From: Bacteroidota bacterium
Lineage (GTDB): Bacteria; Bacteroidota; Bacteroidia; UKL13-3
Assembly (NCBI GenBank): GCA_947449515.1
Contig: CANFSD010000009.1
Location: 1 to 22,909, forward strand
DNA: 22,909 bases
Reading direction: 5' to 3'
Both the position numbers and the translations under genes were made by a program. Position 1 is the first letter of the stretch, and every line of letters starts with the position of its first letter. The notes beneath the pieces were generated by a model. It had not been told where the DNA came from and did no database searches. It saw only the letters and a list, made by a program, of their open reading frames with translations. Positions 7,850 to 16,699 of this stretch are shown in pieces.

Positions 7850-8421
7850 TGAAACAGCGTTTGCTCCTTTTTGCCAGTGGCAGCGGCAGTAATGCCGAGA
7901 ATGTAGCCAAGTATTTTAAAGACAGCAAAGAGGTGGAAGTAGTGGCTTTGTTTTGCAACAAAACAAATGCAGGAGTCATTCCAAAAATGGAAAAATTGCA
8001 AATTCCGGTGGTGCTGTTTGACAAAGCTACTTTTGAAAACGAGGAAGCCTTTTTAGCCTTATTGGCCCCCTACCAAGCCAATCTCATTGCCTTATTGGGC
8101 TTTTTATGGAAAGTGCCAGCTTTTTTGGTTCGAACCTACCCGCAACAAATAATAAATTTACACCCAGCATTGTTACCCAAATTTGGTGGCAAAGGCATGT
8201 ATGGCCATTTTGTGCATGAAGCTGTAAAGGCCCATGGAGAGCGCGAAACAGGTATTACCATTCATTTTGTAAATGAGCATTACGACGAAGGCCAAATTAT
8301 TGCGCAACACAAATGTGAGGTTTTAGACAATGACACTGCCGATAGCATTGCAGAAAAAATCCATGTATTGGAACAAACTTTTGTACCCCAATGCATCGAA
8401 AAAGTATGTGCATCACTTTAA
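7849..8421 (+). CDS. purN: Phosphoribosylglycinamide formyltransferase (GART)
   Basis: PurN transfers a formyl group from 10-formyltetrahydrofolate to glycinamide ribonucleotide, the third step of purine synthesis. The 190 residues show the phosphate-binding ASGSGSNA loop (9-16), the catalytic INLHPALLP segment with Asn103 and His105, and the Asp146 region HYDEGQIIAQ, matching the Asn/His/Asp set of the family. Length is typical (about 190-210). The ATG overlaps the previous gene's stop (TAATG), so translation is likely coupled to the lipoprotein, an odd partner for a purine enzyme. purH follows 94 bases later. Confidence 0.96.
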   Translation: MKQRLLLFASGSGSNAENVAKYFKDSKEVEVVALFCNKTNAGVIPKMEKLQIPVVLFDKATFENEEAFLALLAPYQANLIALLGFLWKVPAFLVRTYPQQIINLHPALLPKFGGKGMYGHFVHEAVKAHGERETGITIHFVNEHYDEGQIIAQHKCEVLDNDTADSIAEKIHVLEQTFVPQCIEKVCASL

Positions 8422-8486
8422 GATAAGCTTAAAATATTTCTTTTAATTTTATTGGTTCGGCATAAAAATATCTGTGGAAGGTTTCC

Positions 8487-8494
8487 TACCTTTG
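8487..8494 (+). promoter_or_regulatory. -7 promoter element (TACCTTTG) for purH
   Basis: TACCTTTG is an exact TAnnTTTG match and lies 21 bases before the ATG at 8516, which would give a leader of roughly 15 bases. No clear TTG occurs at the usual distance upstream. The element sits downstream of an in-frame GTG at 8474, so it argues against that earlier start. Confidence 0.5.
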
Positions 8495-8515
8495 CGCTAC
8501 TTTTTTACCACACAC

Positions 8516-10042
8516 ATGCAAGCAGCCACAAAAATCTCAAACGCCTTAATTTCAGTATTTTACAAAGACGGTCTCGCTCCTATCGTACAGGCCTTACACA
8601 CTCAAGGTGTAAATATTTACTCTACGGGTGGAACCCAAGAATTTATTGAAAAATTAAATATTCCGGTTCACCCAGTTGAAACCTTAACTGGTTACCCAAG
8701 TATTTTAGGTGGCAGGGTAAAAACTTTGCATCCAAAAATCTTCGGAGGGATTTTGGCTAGAAGAGAAAATGCGCAAGATTTATCTGAGGTAGCGCAATTT
8801 GAAATTCCATTGTTTGATTTGGTAATGGTAGATTTATATCCGTTTGAAGAAACCTTGGCTACTACCACTGAAGAAGCAAAAATTATTGAGAAGATAGATA
8901 TTGGTGGTGTTTCCTTGATTCGTGCTGCGGCAAAGAATTTTAAACACAGCTTAATAGTATCGCATACAAACCAATACCAAGACCTCCTAAATTTATTAGC
9001 TGAAGGAAATGGTATGGTAGACACTGAACAGCGCAAAGGCTTTGCTGCTAAAGCTTTTCAGGTAACCTCACATTATGATACAGCTATTTTTAATTACTTT
9101 AACAGTGCTATGGAAATTACGGCACACAAGGTAAGTTTTGACAAAGGCAGTGTATTGCGTTATGGAGAAAATCCACACCAAAAAGGTTTTTATTTTGGTG
9201 AATTAAGTGATTTTGTAAAGCAATTAAATGGCAAAGAATTATCGTACAATAACATTTTAGATATAGATGCAGCAGTTAATTTATTAAGTGATTTTACCGA
9301 ACCAACGGTGGCGGTAATTAAACACAATAACCCCTGTGGTGTGGCTTCAAGAACCACTATTTATGAGGCCTGGAAGGATGCATTGGCAGGTGATCCGGTA
9401 TCTGCTTTTGGAGGAATTATTGCTTTGAACAGAACCGTTGACATGGCTACTGCGCAAGAAATGGACAAAATATTTTTAGAAGTATTAATAGCACCGGCTT
9501 ATGATGCAGATGCATTAGCACTTTTGAAAGGTAAAAAGAACAGAATTATTTTAGCGCAAATTGGCAGCTTGCCAAAAACTACCACCATGCGTTCTGCCTT
9601 AAATGGTTTATTGGTTCAGGACAGAGATTTAGTTGTATTAAGTGCAAGCGATTTAAAAGCTGCCACCTCGCATGCCGCAACTGCTGCAGAGATTGAGGAT
9701 TTATTGTTTGCAGATAAAATAGTTAAACATACCAAATCAAACACCATTGTATTGGCAAAAAACAAACAATTGGTGGGCATTGGATGCGGTCAAACTTCAC
9801 GCGTAGATGCCTTGAAACATGCCATAGCAAAAGCCAAAGCATTTGAATTTGATTTAAGGGGAGTATCTATGAGCAGTGATGCTTTCTTCCCTTTCCCAGA
9901 TTGCGTGGAGATTGCCCGTTTAGAAGGCATTCACGCCGTTATACAACCAGGTGGTTCTATTAAAGACGATGCCTCTATTGCCTATTGTGAAAGCAATGGC
10001 ATGCCAATGTATTTTAGTGGAATTAGACATTTTAAACACTAA
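8516..10042 (+). CDS. purH: Bifunctional AICAR formyltransferase / IMP cyclohydrolase
   Basis: PurH does the last two steps of IMP synthesis: formylation of AICAR with 10-formyltetrahydrofolate, then ring closure. From this ATG the protein has 508 residues, a normal length. The N-terminal cyclohydrolase domain shows ALISVFYKDGL, IYSTGGTQEF, GGRVKTLHPKI and DLVMVDLYPFE. The C-terminal transformylase domain shows RYGENPHQ, the catalytic KHNNPCG, DPVSAFGGIIALN, and SSDAFFPFPD near the end. The reading frame is open back to GTG 8474, but ATG 8516 (MQAATKISNALISVFY) is chosen because it matches the usual family start and lies just after the TACCTTTG element. It is next to purN, the other folate-dependent purine transformylase. 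Confidence 0.96.
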   Translation: MQAATKISNALISVFYKDGLAPIVQALHTQGVNIYSTGGTQEFIEKLNIPVHPVETLTGYPSILGGRVKTLHPKIFGGILARRENAQDLSEVAQFEIPLFDLVMVDLYPFEETLATTTEEAKIIEKIDIGGVSLIRAAAKNFKHSLIVSHTNQYQDLLNLLAEGNGMVDTEQRKGFAAKAFQVTSHYDTAIFNYFNSAMEITAHKVSFDKGSVLRYGENPHQKGFYFGELSDFVKQLNGKELSYNNILDIDAAVNLLSDFTEPTVAVIKHNNPCGVASRTTIYEAWKDALAGDPVSAFGGIIALNRTVDMATAQEMDKIFLEVLIAPAYDADALALLKGKKNRIILAQIGSLPKTTTMRSALNGLLVQDRDLVVLSASDLKAATSHAATAAEIEDLLFADKIVKHTKSNTIVLAKNKQLVGIGCGQTSRVDALKHAIAKAKAFEFDLRGVSMSSDAFFPFPDCVEIARLEGIHAVIQPGGSIKDDASIAYCESNGMPMYFSGIRHFKH

Positions 10043-10200
10043 TTTTAATAAGGCATTAAAATTTGCTGTATCTTTCTTGCTTCTAAAACGGTTTTTCTCT
10101 GTTGATAACCCCAATAAATGAGGTAAAACTTTTCATTCTTTTATTTGAATAATTATTATTTTGCAGTGGGAATAAACCTTGCAGCACAAAGACAAGATTC

Positions 10201-11223
10201 ATGAGTGTATTTAGCTTTTTAACACAAGATTTAGCCATTGACCTTGGTACGGCCAATACGCTAATCATACATAAAGACCAGGTGGTTGTTGATGAACCAT
10301 CTATCATTGCCGTAAACCGCAGGAACGGAAACGTTATTGCAGTTGGTAGCCAAGCACAACAAATGCATGGTAAGGTACATGAAGACATTAAAACCATTCG
10401 TCCGTTAAAGGATGGTGTAATTGCAGATTTTCAAGCTGCAGAGCACATGATTAGGGGCATGATTGACATGATTCCTAAAACCAGCAAATTGATTAAGCCG
10501 CAACAACGCATGGTTATTTGTATTCCTTCTGGCATTACCGAGGTTGAAAAACGTGCGGTAAAAGACAGTGCGGAACGTGCAGGTGCCAAAGAAGTATACC
10601 TAATTCACGAACCAATGGCAGCCGCAATTGGTATTGGTATTGATGTGTTTGAACCAATGGGTAACATGATTATTGATATTGGCGGTGGTACCACTGAAAT
10701 TGCAGTTATTGCATTGGCAGGTATTGTTTGCGATCAATCTATCCGTGTAGCTGGTGATGAATTTACAGAAGACATTTTAGATTATATGCGTCGCCAACAC
10801 AACTTATTGGTTGGAGAAAGAACGGCAGAAAGAATTAAAATAGAAGTTGGTTCGGCCTTGCCTGAATTAGACAATCCGCCACCAGATTTTGCTGTGAATG
10901 GTAGAGATTTAATGACCGGTATTCCAAAACAAATTACCGTAAGCTATTCTGAAATTGCATCTGCTTTGGATAAATCTATTTCAAAAATTGAAGAAGCTAT
11001 TTTAAGAGCACTGGAATTAACCCCACCTGAATTATCTGCAGATATTTACTCTACAGGTTTATACCTAACTGGTGGTGGTGCTTTGTTAAGAGGGTTAGAC
11101 AAACGTATTGCAACCAAAACCAAATTGCCAGTGCATGTGGCCGAAGATCCATTGAGAGCGGTAGTTAGAGGAACAGGTATGGCCCTTAAGAATTTGAAGA
11201 ACCATAAATTCTTGATGACCTAA
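10201..11223 (+). CDS. mreB: Rod-shape-determining actin homologue MreB
   Basis: MreB is a bacterial actin that forms short membrane-bound filaments and orients the elongation machinery for side-wall peptidoglycan synthesis. The 340 residues begin with a short hydrophobic stretch (MSVFSFLTQ) likely to touch the membrane. They carry the actin-fold nucleotide motifs: phosphate-1 DLGTANTLI (about 13-21), phosphate-2 DIGGGTTEIAVI (about 159-170) and the adenosine loop TGGGALLRGLDK near 290-300. EPMAAAIG and the KTKLPVHVAEDP segment are also typical. It is the first gene of a five-gene operon with mreC, mreD, PBP2 and rodA. The 158-base gap before it holds only imperfect TAnnTTTG matches, so its promoter is not clear. 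Confidence 0.98.
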   Translation: MSVFSFLTQDLAIDLGTANTLIIHKDQVVVDEPSIIAVNRRNGNVIAVGSQAQQMHGKVHEDIKTIRPLKDGVIADFQAAEHMIRGMIDMIPKTSKLIKPQQRMVICIPSGITEVEKRAVKDSAERAGAKEVYLIHEPMAAAIGIGIDVFEPMGNMIIDIGGGTTEIAVIALAGIVCDQSIRVAGDEFTEDILDYMRRQHNLLVGERTAERIKIEVGSALPELDNPPPDFAVNGRDLMTGIPKQITVSYSEIASALDKSISKIEEAILRALELTPPELSADIYSTGLYLTGGGALLRGLDKRIATKTKLPVHVAEDPLRAVVRGTGMALKNLKNHKFLMT

Positions 11224-11272
11224 TTGCTGGCTTTGCAATAAAAAATCTTGACCCCAAGAAGCAAAAGATGAC

Positions 11273-12106
11273 ATGAGAAACCTGATATTCTTCTTCTACA
11301 AATACTATACATTCATTCTTTTCTTCCTACTGGAATTCTTTTCTTTCTTTGTGTTGTACCAATACAACAATTACCAAAAAGCGAGTTTTCTCAATTTTAC
11401 AGGTGGCATTGCAAGTGGCTTTTATGAATCTGTAAACAGTACCACCAATTATTTTGGCCTGCGTAATATCAACGACAGTTTATTGGTAGAAAACGCACGC
11501 CTGAGAGCGCAAATGCTCAACGCCTATTACCAAAGTGGCTTTACCCAAACTTCTATTAACGACACCGTTTACAAACAACAATACAGTTATATTTCTGCCA
11601 ACGTGGTAAACAATTCTGTTACCAAAAGAAACAATTATATTACCATTGACAAAGGTACCTTACACGGCATTGAGCCAGACATGGGGGTAATTAGCAGCAA
11701 TGGTGTTGTTGGAATTGTAACCAGTGTTTCAAAACATTTTGCAACCATTCGTTCTGCCTTAAATGGCAATACCAAAATTTCGTGTATGGTTAAAAAGAAC
11801 AATGCATTTGGCTCTTTGGAATGGAATGGCGATGATCCAAAATTCTCTAGTTTAAAATATGTAAACAAACATGTTCCTATAACTACGGAAGACGAAGTAG
11901 TTACCAGTAACTACTCTACCCTATTCCCACAAGGCATTCCTGTTGGAAAAATATATTCGCATACCCTTGATGCAGGCGACAATTTCCACGTAATTAAAAT
12001 TGAATTGTATACAGATTTTTCAACCTTGAAAAATGTATATGTAATCAAAAATATTTTAAAAACAGAACAACAAACTTTGGAAGGAGACTTGAAAGGTGAT
12101 AATTGA
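11273..12106 (+). CDS. mreC: Rod-shape-determining protein MreC
   Basis: MreC is a bitopic scaffold that links MreB and MreD to PBP2 and activates the PBP2-RodA pair. The 277 residues have a short cytoplasmic tail, one aromatic-rich membrane helix (about 10-30, with FILFFLLEFFSFFVLY), a probable coiled-coil stretch (about 65-90, SLLVENARLRAQML) and the twin beta domain. The latter shows the MreC signatures ITIDKGTLHGIEPDMGVISSNGVVG (about 122-146) and a later PQGIPVGKIYS. It follows mreB by 49 bases and overlaps mreD by 11 bases. Length is normal. Confidence 0.95.
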   Translation: MRNLIFFFYKYYTFILFFLLEFFSFFVLYQYNNYQKASFLNFTGGIASGFYESVNSTTNYFGLRNINDSLLVENARLRAQMLNAYYQSGFTQTSINDTVYKQQYSYISANVVNNSVTKRNNYITIDKGTLHGIEPDMGVISSNGVVGIVTSVSKHFATIRSALNGNTKISCMVKKNNAFGSLEWNGDDPKFSSLKYVNKHVPITTEDEVVTSNYSTLFPQGIPVGKIYSHTLDAGDNFHVIKIELYTDFSTLKNVYVIKNILKTEQQTLEGDLKGDN

Positions 12107-12614
12107 GTTTTTATCTCTTGTGCTTCGTTTCTTTTTTATTGTGCTCATCCAATTATTGGTGATCAACAACATAGAATTGAGCACCTATGTGAATCCTTAT
12201 ATCTATATTTTATTTATCCTCATTTTACCTGTTAGCATGAAACCATGGAAGGTAGTAATTCTATCTTTTCTCACAGGTATGCTGATGGATACTTTTAGCA
12301 GTACCCCCGGCTTACACATGGCTGCTGCTGGCTTTATGGGTTACTTAAGAAATTTCTATTTGCAAATTGCTTGTAGCAAAGACGACATGGAAAGCAGAAT
12401 GGAACCATCTATTTCTAGAAAAGGTTTGGTATGGTTTGTTTTATATATCAGTATCATGACATTGATACACCATACCGTTTTATTCTATCTTGAAATTTAT
12501 AGTTTCAAAGAATTTTTCAGAACTTTTTTCAGGGTGCTTTCAAGTAGCTTATTTACGGTTATCATCATAAGTATTGGTCAGCTTTTATTTTACCGCAGTC
12601 CTAAAACCAGGTAG
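12096..12614 (+). CDS. mreD: Rod-shape-determining membrane protein MreD
   Basis: MreD is the small integral membrane subunit of the elongasome. The 172 residues are strongly hydrophobic, with about five membrane segments: about 4-24, 33-45, 52-62, 105-128 and 145-165. They include the conserved GMLMDTFSSTPGLHMAAAGFMGYLR segment typical of Bacteroidota MreD. The start is GTG at 12096. No ATG is available before the fourth tenth of the protein, and the GTG is preceded by purine-rich AAGGAGACTTGAAAG inside the mreC end. It overlaps mreC by 11 bases and abuts the next ATG with no gap, so translation of all three is probably coupled. Confidence 0.93.
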   Translation: MIIEFLSLVLRFFFIVLIQLLVINNIELSTYVNPYIYILFILILPVSMKPWKVVILSFLTGMLMDTFSSTPGLHMAAAGFMGYLRNFYLQIACSKDDMESRMEPSISRKGLVWFVLYISIMTLIHHTVLFYLEIYSFKEFFRTFFRVLSSSLFTVIIISIGQLLFYRSPKTR

Positions 12615-14453
12615 ATGAACAATTACGCCAAACAAAGAACGCTCCTTCTTATTTTCATTGGTGTGGCATTGGTATATGTGTCACGTTTATTCTATATCCA
12701 AATTGTAGATACCAGTTACGTGTTTTATGCGCAAAACAATGTATTGCAAGAACAAACTATTTACCCGGCACGTGGTTTAATCTATGATAGAAATGGCGAG
12801 CTTTTGGTATACAACGATGCCATTTACGATTTATCGGTAATCCCAGAACAAGTTAAAAACTTGGATACCCTCTCGTTTTGCAAAGTATTAAATATAGATA
12901 AGGAAGAATTTATTAATACCTGGGCACGCTTAAAACGCCAAAAAGGATACAGCCCATGGAAGCCAATTGTTTTCCAACGTCAAATTACCATTCCAACCTA
13001 CGCTGCCTTTCAAGAAAAGCTCTTCGATTTTCAAGGATTTTTTGTAGAGGTTAGAACCGATAGAAAATACAAACACAACAATGCAGCACACGTTATGGGT
13101 TACATTGGTGAGGTAACCGACCGTGATATAGAAAAAAGCAATGGTTATTACCGCATGGGTGATTTTATTGGTATCAGTGGTGTGGAACGAACCTATGAAA
13201 AAGAATTGGGTGGGATTAAAGGCACGCGCTATGTTTTGGTAGATAGTAAAAACAGAACCCAAGGCAGGTATAAAAATGGCGAGTTTGATACAGCAGCAAT
13301 TGCTGGTAAAAACATTAACCTGAGTATAGATCAAAATTTACAAGCACTAGGAGAAGCACTGCTCATGAATAAAACAGGCAGTGTGGTTGCTATTGAACCT
13401 AAAACAGGTGAAGTATTGGCTTTAATTAGTTCACCTACCTACGATCCAAATTTATTGGTAGGAAGAGAACGTGGCAACAAATACATGGAGTTGCTTAAAG
13501 ATCCTTCTAAACCCTTGTTTAACCGACCAATTTCTGCGCCATATCCTCCTGGTTCTATTTTTAAAGTTATTATGAGTTTAATGGGACAGCAAGAACAAGT
13601 GCTGAACCAAAATACGACTTATGGTTGTCACCGCGGATATTTGTTTGTTGGCTGTCATGCGCATGGTTCTCCATTGGCTTTAAGAGGAGCCATTGCAGTT
13701 AGTTGCAATGCTTATTTTTGCCAAGTATACCGCAGCTTAATTAATAACCCCAAATACAAATATGTAGAAGATGCCTATAACCAATTTTACAAACATGCCT
13801 ACAGTTTTGGAATGGGTCATGCCTTGGGAATTGACCTTTATGGTGAAGGACCAGGTGTATTAAAGAAGGCAGAATACTTTGATAAATTATATGGCCGTCA
13901 CCATTGGCAAGCATTAACTACCATCTCCATGGGAATTGGACAAGGCGAGTTAGGTATTACCCCTTTGCAAATGGCCAATGCCACTGCAGCGGTAGCCAAC
14001 AGAGGTTATTATATTACACCTCATATTGTGAAGCGAATTAATAACCATGCCAATCCAAATCCGGAATACAATACCAAACATTGGACCACCATTGATACCA
14101 GTTATTTCCCAATAGTAATTGAAGGCATGCAAGATGTAATTGAACATGGTACAGCTTATATTGCAAAAATACCCGGTATTGAAATTTGTGGTAAAACAGG
14201 AACAGCGCAAAACCCTCATGGAAAAGACCACTCTATTTTCTTTGCCTTTGCACCAAAAAACAATCCCAAAATTGCCATTGCTGTAGTAATTGAAAACTCT
14301 GGGTTTGGAGCCACTTGGGCAGCGCCCATAGCCAGTTTAATGATGGAGCAATACCTAACAGGAAAACACGATACCAGAAAAGATTTATTAGAGCGCATGC
14401 TCAAAGGAAACCTTACACATAGAAATGACAGTACAACAACCAAAACCAAGTAG
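12615..14453 (+). CDS. mrdA: Penicillin-binding protein 2 (elongasome transpeptidase)
   Basis: PBP2 cross-links new peptidoglycan during side-wall growth, paired with RodA. The 612 residues have one N-terminal membrane helix (about 8-28), the pedestal/dimerisation region starting at PARGLIYDRNGELL (51-64), and the transpeptidase domain. The three active-site motifs are intact: S314-I-F-K317, S363-C-N365 and K527-T-G-T530. A Cys/His-rich patch between the first two (C338, H339, C347, H348, H350) could bind a metal; E. coli PBP2 is known to hold zinc in this part of the fold, though whether the ligands correspond is inference. It starts on the base after the mreD stop and overlaps rodA by 29 bases. 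Confidence 0.96.
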   Translation: MNNYAKQRTLLLIFIGVALVYVSRLFYIQIVDTSYVFYAQNNVLQEQTIYPARGLIYDRNGELLVYNDAIYDLSVIPEQVKNLDTLSFCKVLNIDKEEFINTWARLKRQKGYSPWKPIVFQRQITIPTYAAFQEKLFDFQGFFVEVRTDRKYKHNNAAHVMGYIGEVTDRDIEKSNGYYRMGDFIGISGVERTYEKELGGIKGTRYVLVDSKNRTQGRYKNGEFDTAAIAGKNINLSIDQNLQALGEALLMNKTGSVVAIEPKTGEVLALISSPTYDPNLLVGRERGNKYMELLKDPSKPLFNRPISAPYPPGSIFKVIMSLMGQQEQVLNQNTTYGCHRGYLFVGCHAHGSPLALRGAIAVSCNAYFCQVYRSLINNPKYKYVEDAYNQFYKHAYSFGMGHALGIDLYGEGPGVLKKAEYFDKLYGRHHWQALTTISMGIGQGELGITPLQMANATAAVANRGYYITPHIVKRINNHANPNPEYNTKHWTTIDTSYFPIVIEGMQDVIEHGTAYIAKIPGIEICGKTGTAQNPHGKDHSIFFAFAPKNNPKIAIAVVIENSGFGATWAAPIASLMMEQYLTGKHDTRKDLLERMLKGNLTHRNDSTTTKTK

Positions 14454-15702
14454 GATAGATTGGATCACCTTGTTGCTCTATTATATTTTTGTAATAGGTG
14501 GCTTGCTGTGCATCTATGCTTCTGTATACAAAGAAACCAATCCAAATATTTGGGATGGGAGCATGAACTATGGAAAGCAATTGGTTTGGATAGGCATCTC
14601 TTCTTTTATAGGGCTCATGATTTTATTGATTGATGAAAAGTTTTTTTATGCCTTTGCCTACCCTATTTATGGCATAACCATCTTACTCCTCATTTTGGTT
14701 TTGGTGGCAGGTACCACCGTAAAAGGATCCTCCTCCTGGATAGAGCTAGGCGGCTTTAGAATTCAACCTGCCGAGTTTGCTAAGTTTGGAACAGCCTTGG
14801 CATTGGCGCGCTTTCTGAGTGGCTATAATGTAAACTTTGAAAAGGACAGGAAAATTCAATTGCTCAGCGGGGGAATCATCATCCTTCCTATGCTTATTAT
14901 TTTACTCCAAAACGAAACCGGTTCGACCCTGGTTTTTACTTCTTTTATTTTGGTATTGTATAGAGAAGGCTTGCCCGGATGGATATTATTTGTAGGCTTT
15001 ATGCTGGCAGTTTTGGCTGTAATGGCCCTTCTTATGCCGCCCATATATATCATTATTGGCCTTGCGGTATTGGCAGTTATTTTCTTACTCTTGGTAAGGC
15101 GAACAGCTCAATTAATTTGGCTTACTTTTGGGGTAGTTATTTTGGCAGGCGCCATGGTAAGCAGTATTGATTATGTGTTTGAAAATGTAATGCAAGCCCA
15201 TCAACGTACACGTATCAATGTATTATTGGGAAAAGAAGTTGATATCAAAGGTGCTGGTTATAATGTGCAACAATCAAAAATTGCCATTGGCAGCGGTGGC
15301 GTTTGGGGCAAAGGATTTTTACAAGGTACCCAAAACAAATTTAGGTTCGTACCAGAACAAAGTACCGACTTTATATTCTGCACCATAGGCGAAGAATATG
15401 GCTTTGCCGGCTCATTGGTATTTATTGTTTTATATATGATTTTGCTTTACCGCTTATTGATGATGGCAGAGCGGCAGCGACAGAAATTTAACCGAATATA
15501 TGGGTACAGCGTGGTGTGTATTTTGTTCTTCCACTTTGTAATTAATGTGGGTATGACCTTAGGCTTAATGCCTGTTATTGGCATTCCATTGCCATTTATT
15601 AGTTATGGTGGTTCTGCCTTATTGAGCTTTACCGTTTTGTTGTTTATCTTTATTCGTTTAGATGCCAACAGGGTAAATGAATTGCGTGGCGCATACGATT
15701 AA
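14425..15702 (+). CDS. rodA: Peptidoglycan glycosyltransferase RodA (SEDS family)
   Basis: RodA polymerises lipid II into glycan strands and works as a complex with PBP2. The 425 residues are polytopic (about ten membrane helices). SEDS signatures are present: GSSSWIELGGFRIQPAEFAKF (101-121, with the conserved Trp105), the large extracellular-loop segment GSGGVWGKGFLQGTQ (289-303), and FVPEQSTDFIF (308-318). Asp315 in that loop is the likely counterpart of the aspartate needed for polymerase activity. PLPFISYGGSALLSF near the C-terminus is also typical. The ATG lies 29 bases inside the PBP2 frame. It is the last gene of the rod operon; aat ends one base beyond its stop, on the other strand. 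Confidence 0.97.
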   Translation: MTVQQPKPSRIDWITLLLYYIFVIGGLLCIYASVYKETNPNIWDGSMNYGKQLVWIGISSFIGLMILLIDEKFFYAFAYPIYGITILLLILVLVAGTTVKGSSSWIELGGFRIQPAEFAKFGTALALARFLSGYNVNFEKDRKIQLLSGGIIILPMLIILLQNETGSTLVFTSFILVLYREGLPGWILFVGFMLAVLAVMALLMPPIYIIIGLAVLAVIFLLLVRRTAQLIWLTFGVVILAGAMVSSIDYVFENVMQAHQRTRINVLLGKEVDIKGAGYNVQQSKIAIGSGGVWGKGFLQGTQNKFRFVPEQSTDFIFCTIGEEYGFAGSLVFIVLYMILLYRLLMMAERQRQKFNRIYGYSVVCILFFHFVINVGMTLGLMPVIGIPLPFISYGGSALLSFTVLLFIFIRLDANRVNELRGAYD

Positions 15703-15703
15703 G

Positions 15704-16339
15704 CTAAATATTATTAGCTAAGATTTCTAAAAATTCATTGCGGGTTATTTCCCTGGCACCCATACTCAAAAGATGGGAAGTAGATTGCTGGCAATCTATC
15801 ATTTCTATGCCTTCTTGCATGCAATGCAAACTAAAAAAAATGAGCGCAGCCTTACTGGCATTACTTTCTAAGCTAAACATGCTTTCTCCAAAAAATACCT
15901 TTCCCAATTGCACACCATAAAAGCCTCCCACTAATTTTTCGCCATTCCATACTTCTACTGAATGTGCAAAACCCAATTCAAACAACTGCGTATACGCTTC
16001 TATAATTTCTAGGCTGATCCAAGTGCCGCCTTCCTCTAAACGAATTTTTCTGCAGGTATCAATTACTTCTGAAAAACATTGATCCATGGTATAAGAAAAC
16101 ACTTCCTTTTTGAGAAATTGTTTCATGCTTTTTGAAACATAAATTTCTTTAGGAAACAATACCAAGCGCGGGTTGGGACACCACCACATAATAGGTTCAT
16201 CTTCATTGAACCAAGGAAAGGCGCCTATCTGGTAAGCCTTAATTAGCATCTCTGCCGACAAATCTCCTCCAATGGCCAATAAGCCATCGGCATCGGCCAG
16301 ATTTGGATCGGGAAATTCATTGTCGAAAATAAAATGCAT
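15704..16339 (-). CDS. aat: Leucyl/phenylalanyl-tRNA--protein transferase
   Basis: Aat moves Leu or Phe from aminoacyl-tRNA onto N-terminal Arg or Lys of proteins, making N-degrons for ClpAP. The 211 residues show the family core: GLLAIGGDLSAEMLIKAYQIGAFPWF near the N-terminus, MWWCPNPRLVL, the mid-protein GTWISLEIIEAY, the HSVEVWNGEKLVGGFYGVQLGKVFFGESMFS stretch, and HLLSMGAREITRNEFL at the end. It is slightly shorter than the E. coli enzyme (about 234) but the catalytic domain is complete. It follows the pterin dehydratase gene by 17 bases and is probably co-transcribed with it. The stop is TAG, converging on rodA. Confidence 0.96.
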   Translation of the reverse strand: MHFIFDNEFPDPNLADADGLLAIGGDLSAEMLIKAYQIGAFPWFNEDEPIMWWCPNPRLVLFPKEIYVSKSMKQFLKKEVFSYTMDQCFSEVIDTCRKIRLEEGGTWISLEIIEAYTQLFELGFAHSVEVWNGEKLVGGFYGVQLGKVFFGESMFSLESNASKAALIFFSLHCMQEGIEMIDCQQSTSHLLSMGAREITRNEFLEILANNI

Positions 16340-16356
16340 GCAGGATGAAATTAAGA

Positions 16357-16590
16357 CTAAAGCTGATTCAATATTTCAGCCAGTTCATAATCTTTTTGTG
16401 TAATAACATTTCCGGCATCATGGGTGCACAACTTTACTTCTACCCTATTGTAGATATTGGTCCACTCGGGGTGGTGGTTAATTTTCTCAATGGCATAACT
16501 AGCCTTTACCATCCATGCCATAGCGGCTGCAAAATCTTTAAAGGTGAAAGTCTTGCACAATTTGTTATCTATGCTTATCCAGTTGCTCAT
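16357..16590 (-). CDS. 4a-hydroxytetrahydrobiopterin dehydratase (pterin carbinolamine dehydratase)
   Basis: The family dehydrates 4a-hydroxytetrahydrobiopterin so that the cofactor of aromatic amino acid hydroxylases can be recycled. Some bacterial members are instead linked to molybdopterin or other pterin chemistry. The 77 residues contain the signature H39-H40-P41-E42-W43, NIYNRVEVKL (45-54) and THDAG (56-60), whose His57 completes the usual histidine set. The protein is short at the N-terminus compared with the roughly 95-residue E. coli or human form, which is common in Bacteroidota. No phenylalanine hydroxylase gene is in the window, so the physiological substrate is open. It is first in a two-gene unit with aat. 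Confidence 0.92.
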   Translation of the reverse strand: MSNWISIDNKLCKTFTFKDFAAAMAWMVKASYAIEKINHHPEWTNIYNRVEVKLCTHDAGNVITQKDYELAEILNQL

Positions 16591-16699
16591 TGGGTGTAAA
16601 AATTAATTGCTACAAAGAAACGAAGAAACGATTTTTTTCAGTAATAAGAGCCCATTGTTTCTTGCTTTCTTTGCAGCAAAAAAGTTTATGACAATACAT

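Noticed and set aside
10043..10200. Promoter for mreB
   Set aside because: TATCTTTC (10069-10076) and TTATTTTG (10156-10163) each miss the TAnnTTTG pattern by one base and neither has a TTG at the right distance, so I do not call either.
15702..15719. Short inverted repeat AGCTAA...TTAGCT between rodA and aat as a shared terminator
   Set aside because: Only six AT-rich pairs with a 6-base loop and no T run on either strand, and it lies mostly inside the end of aat.
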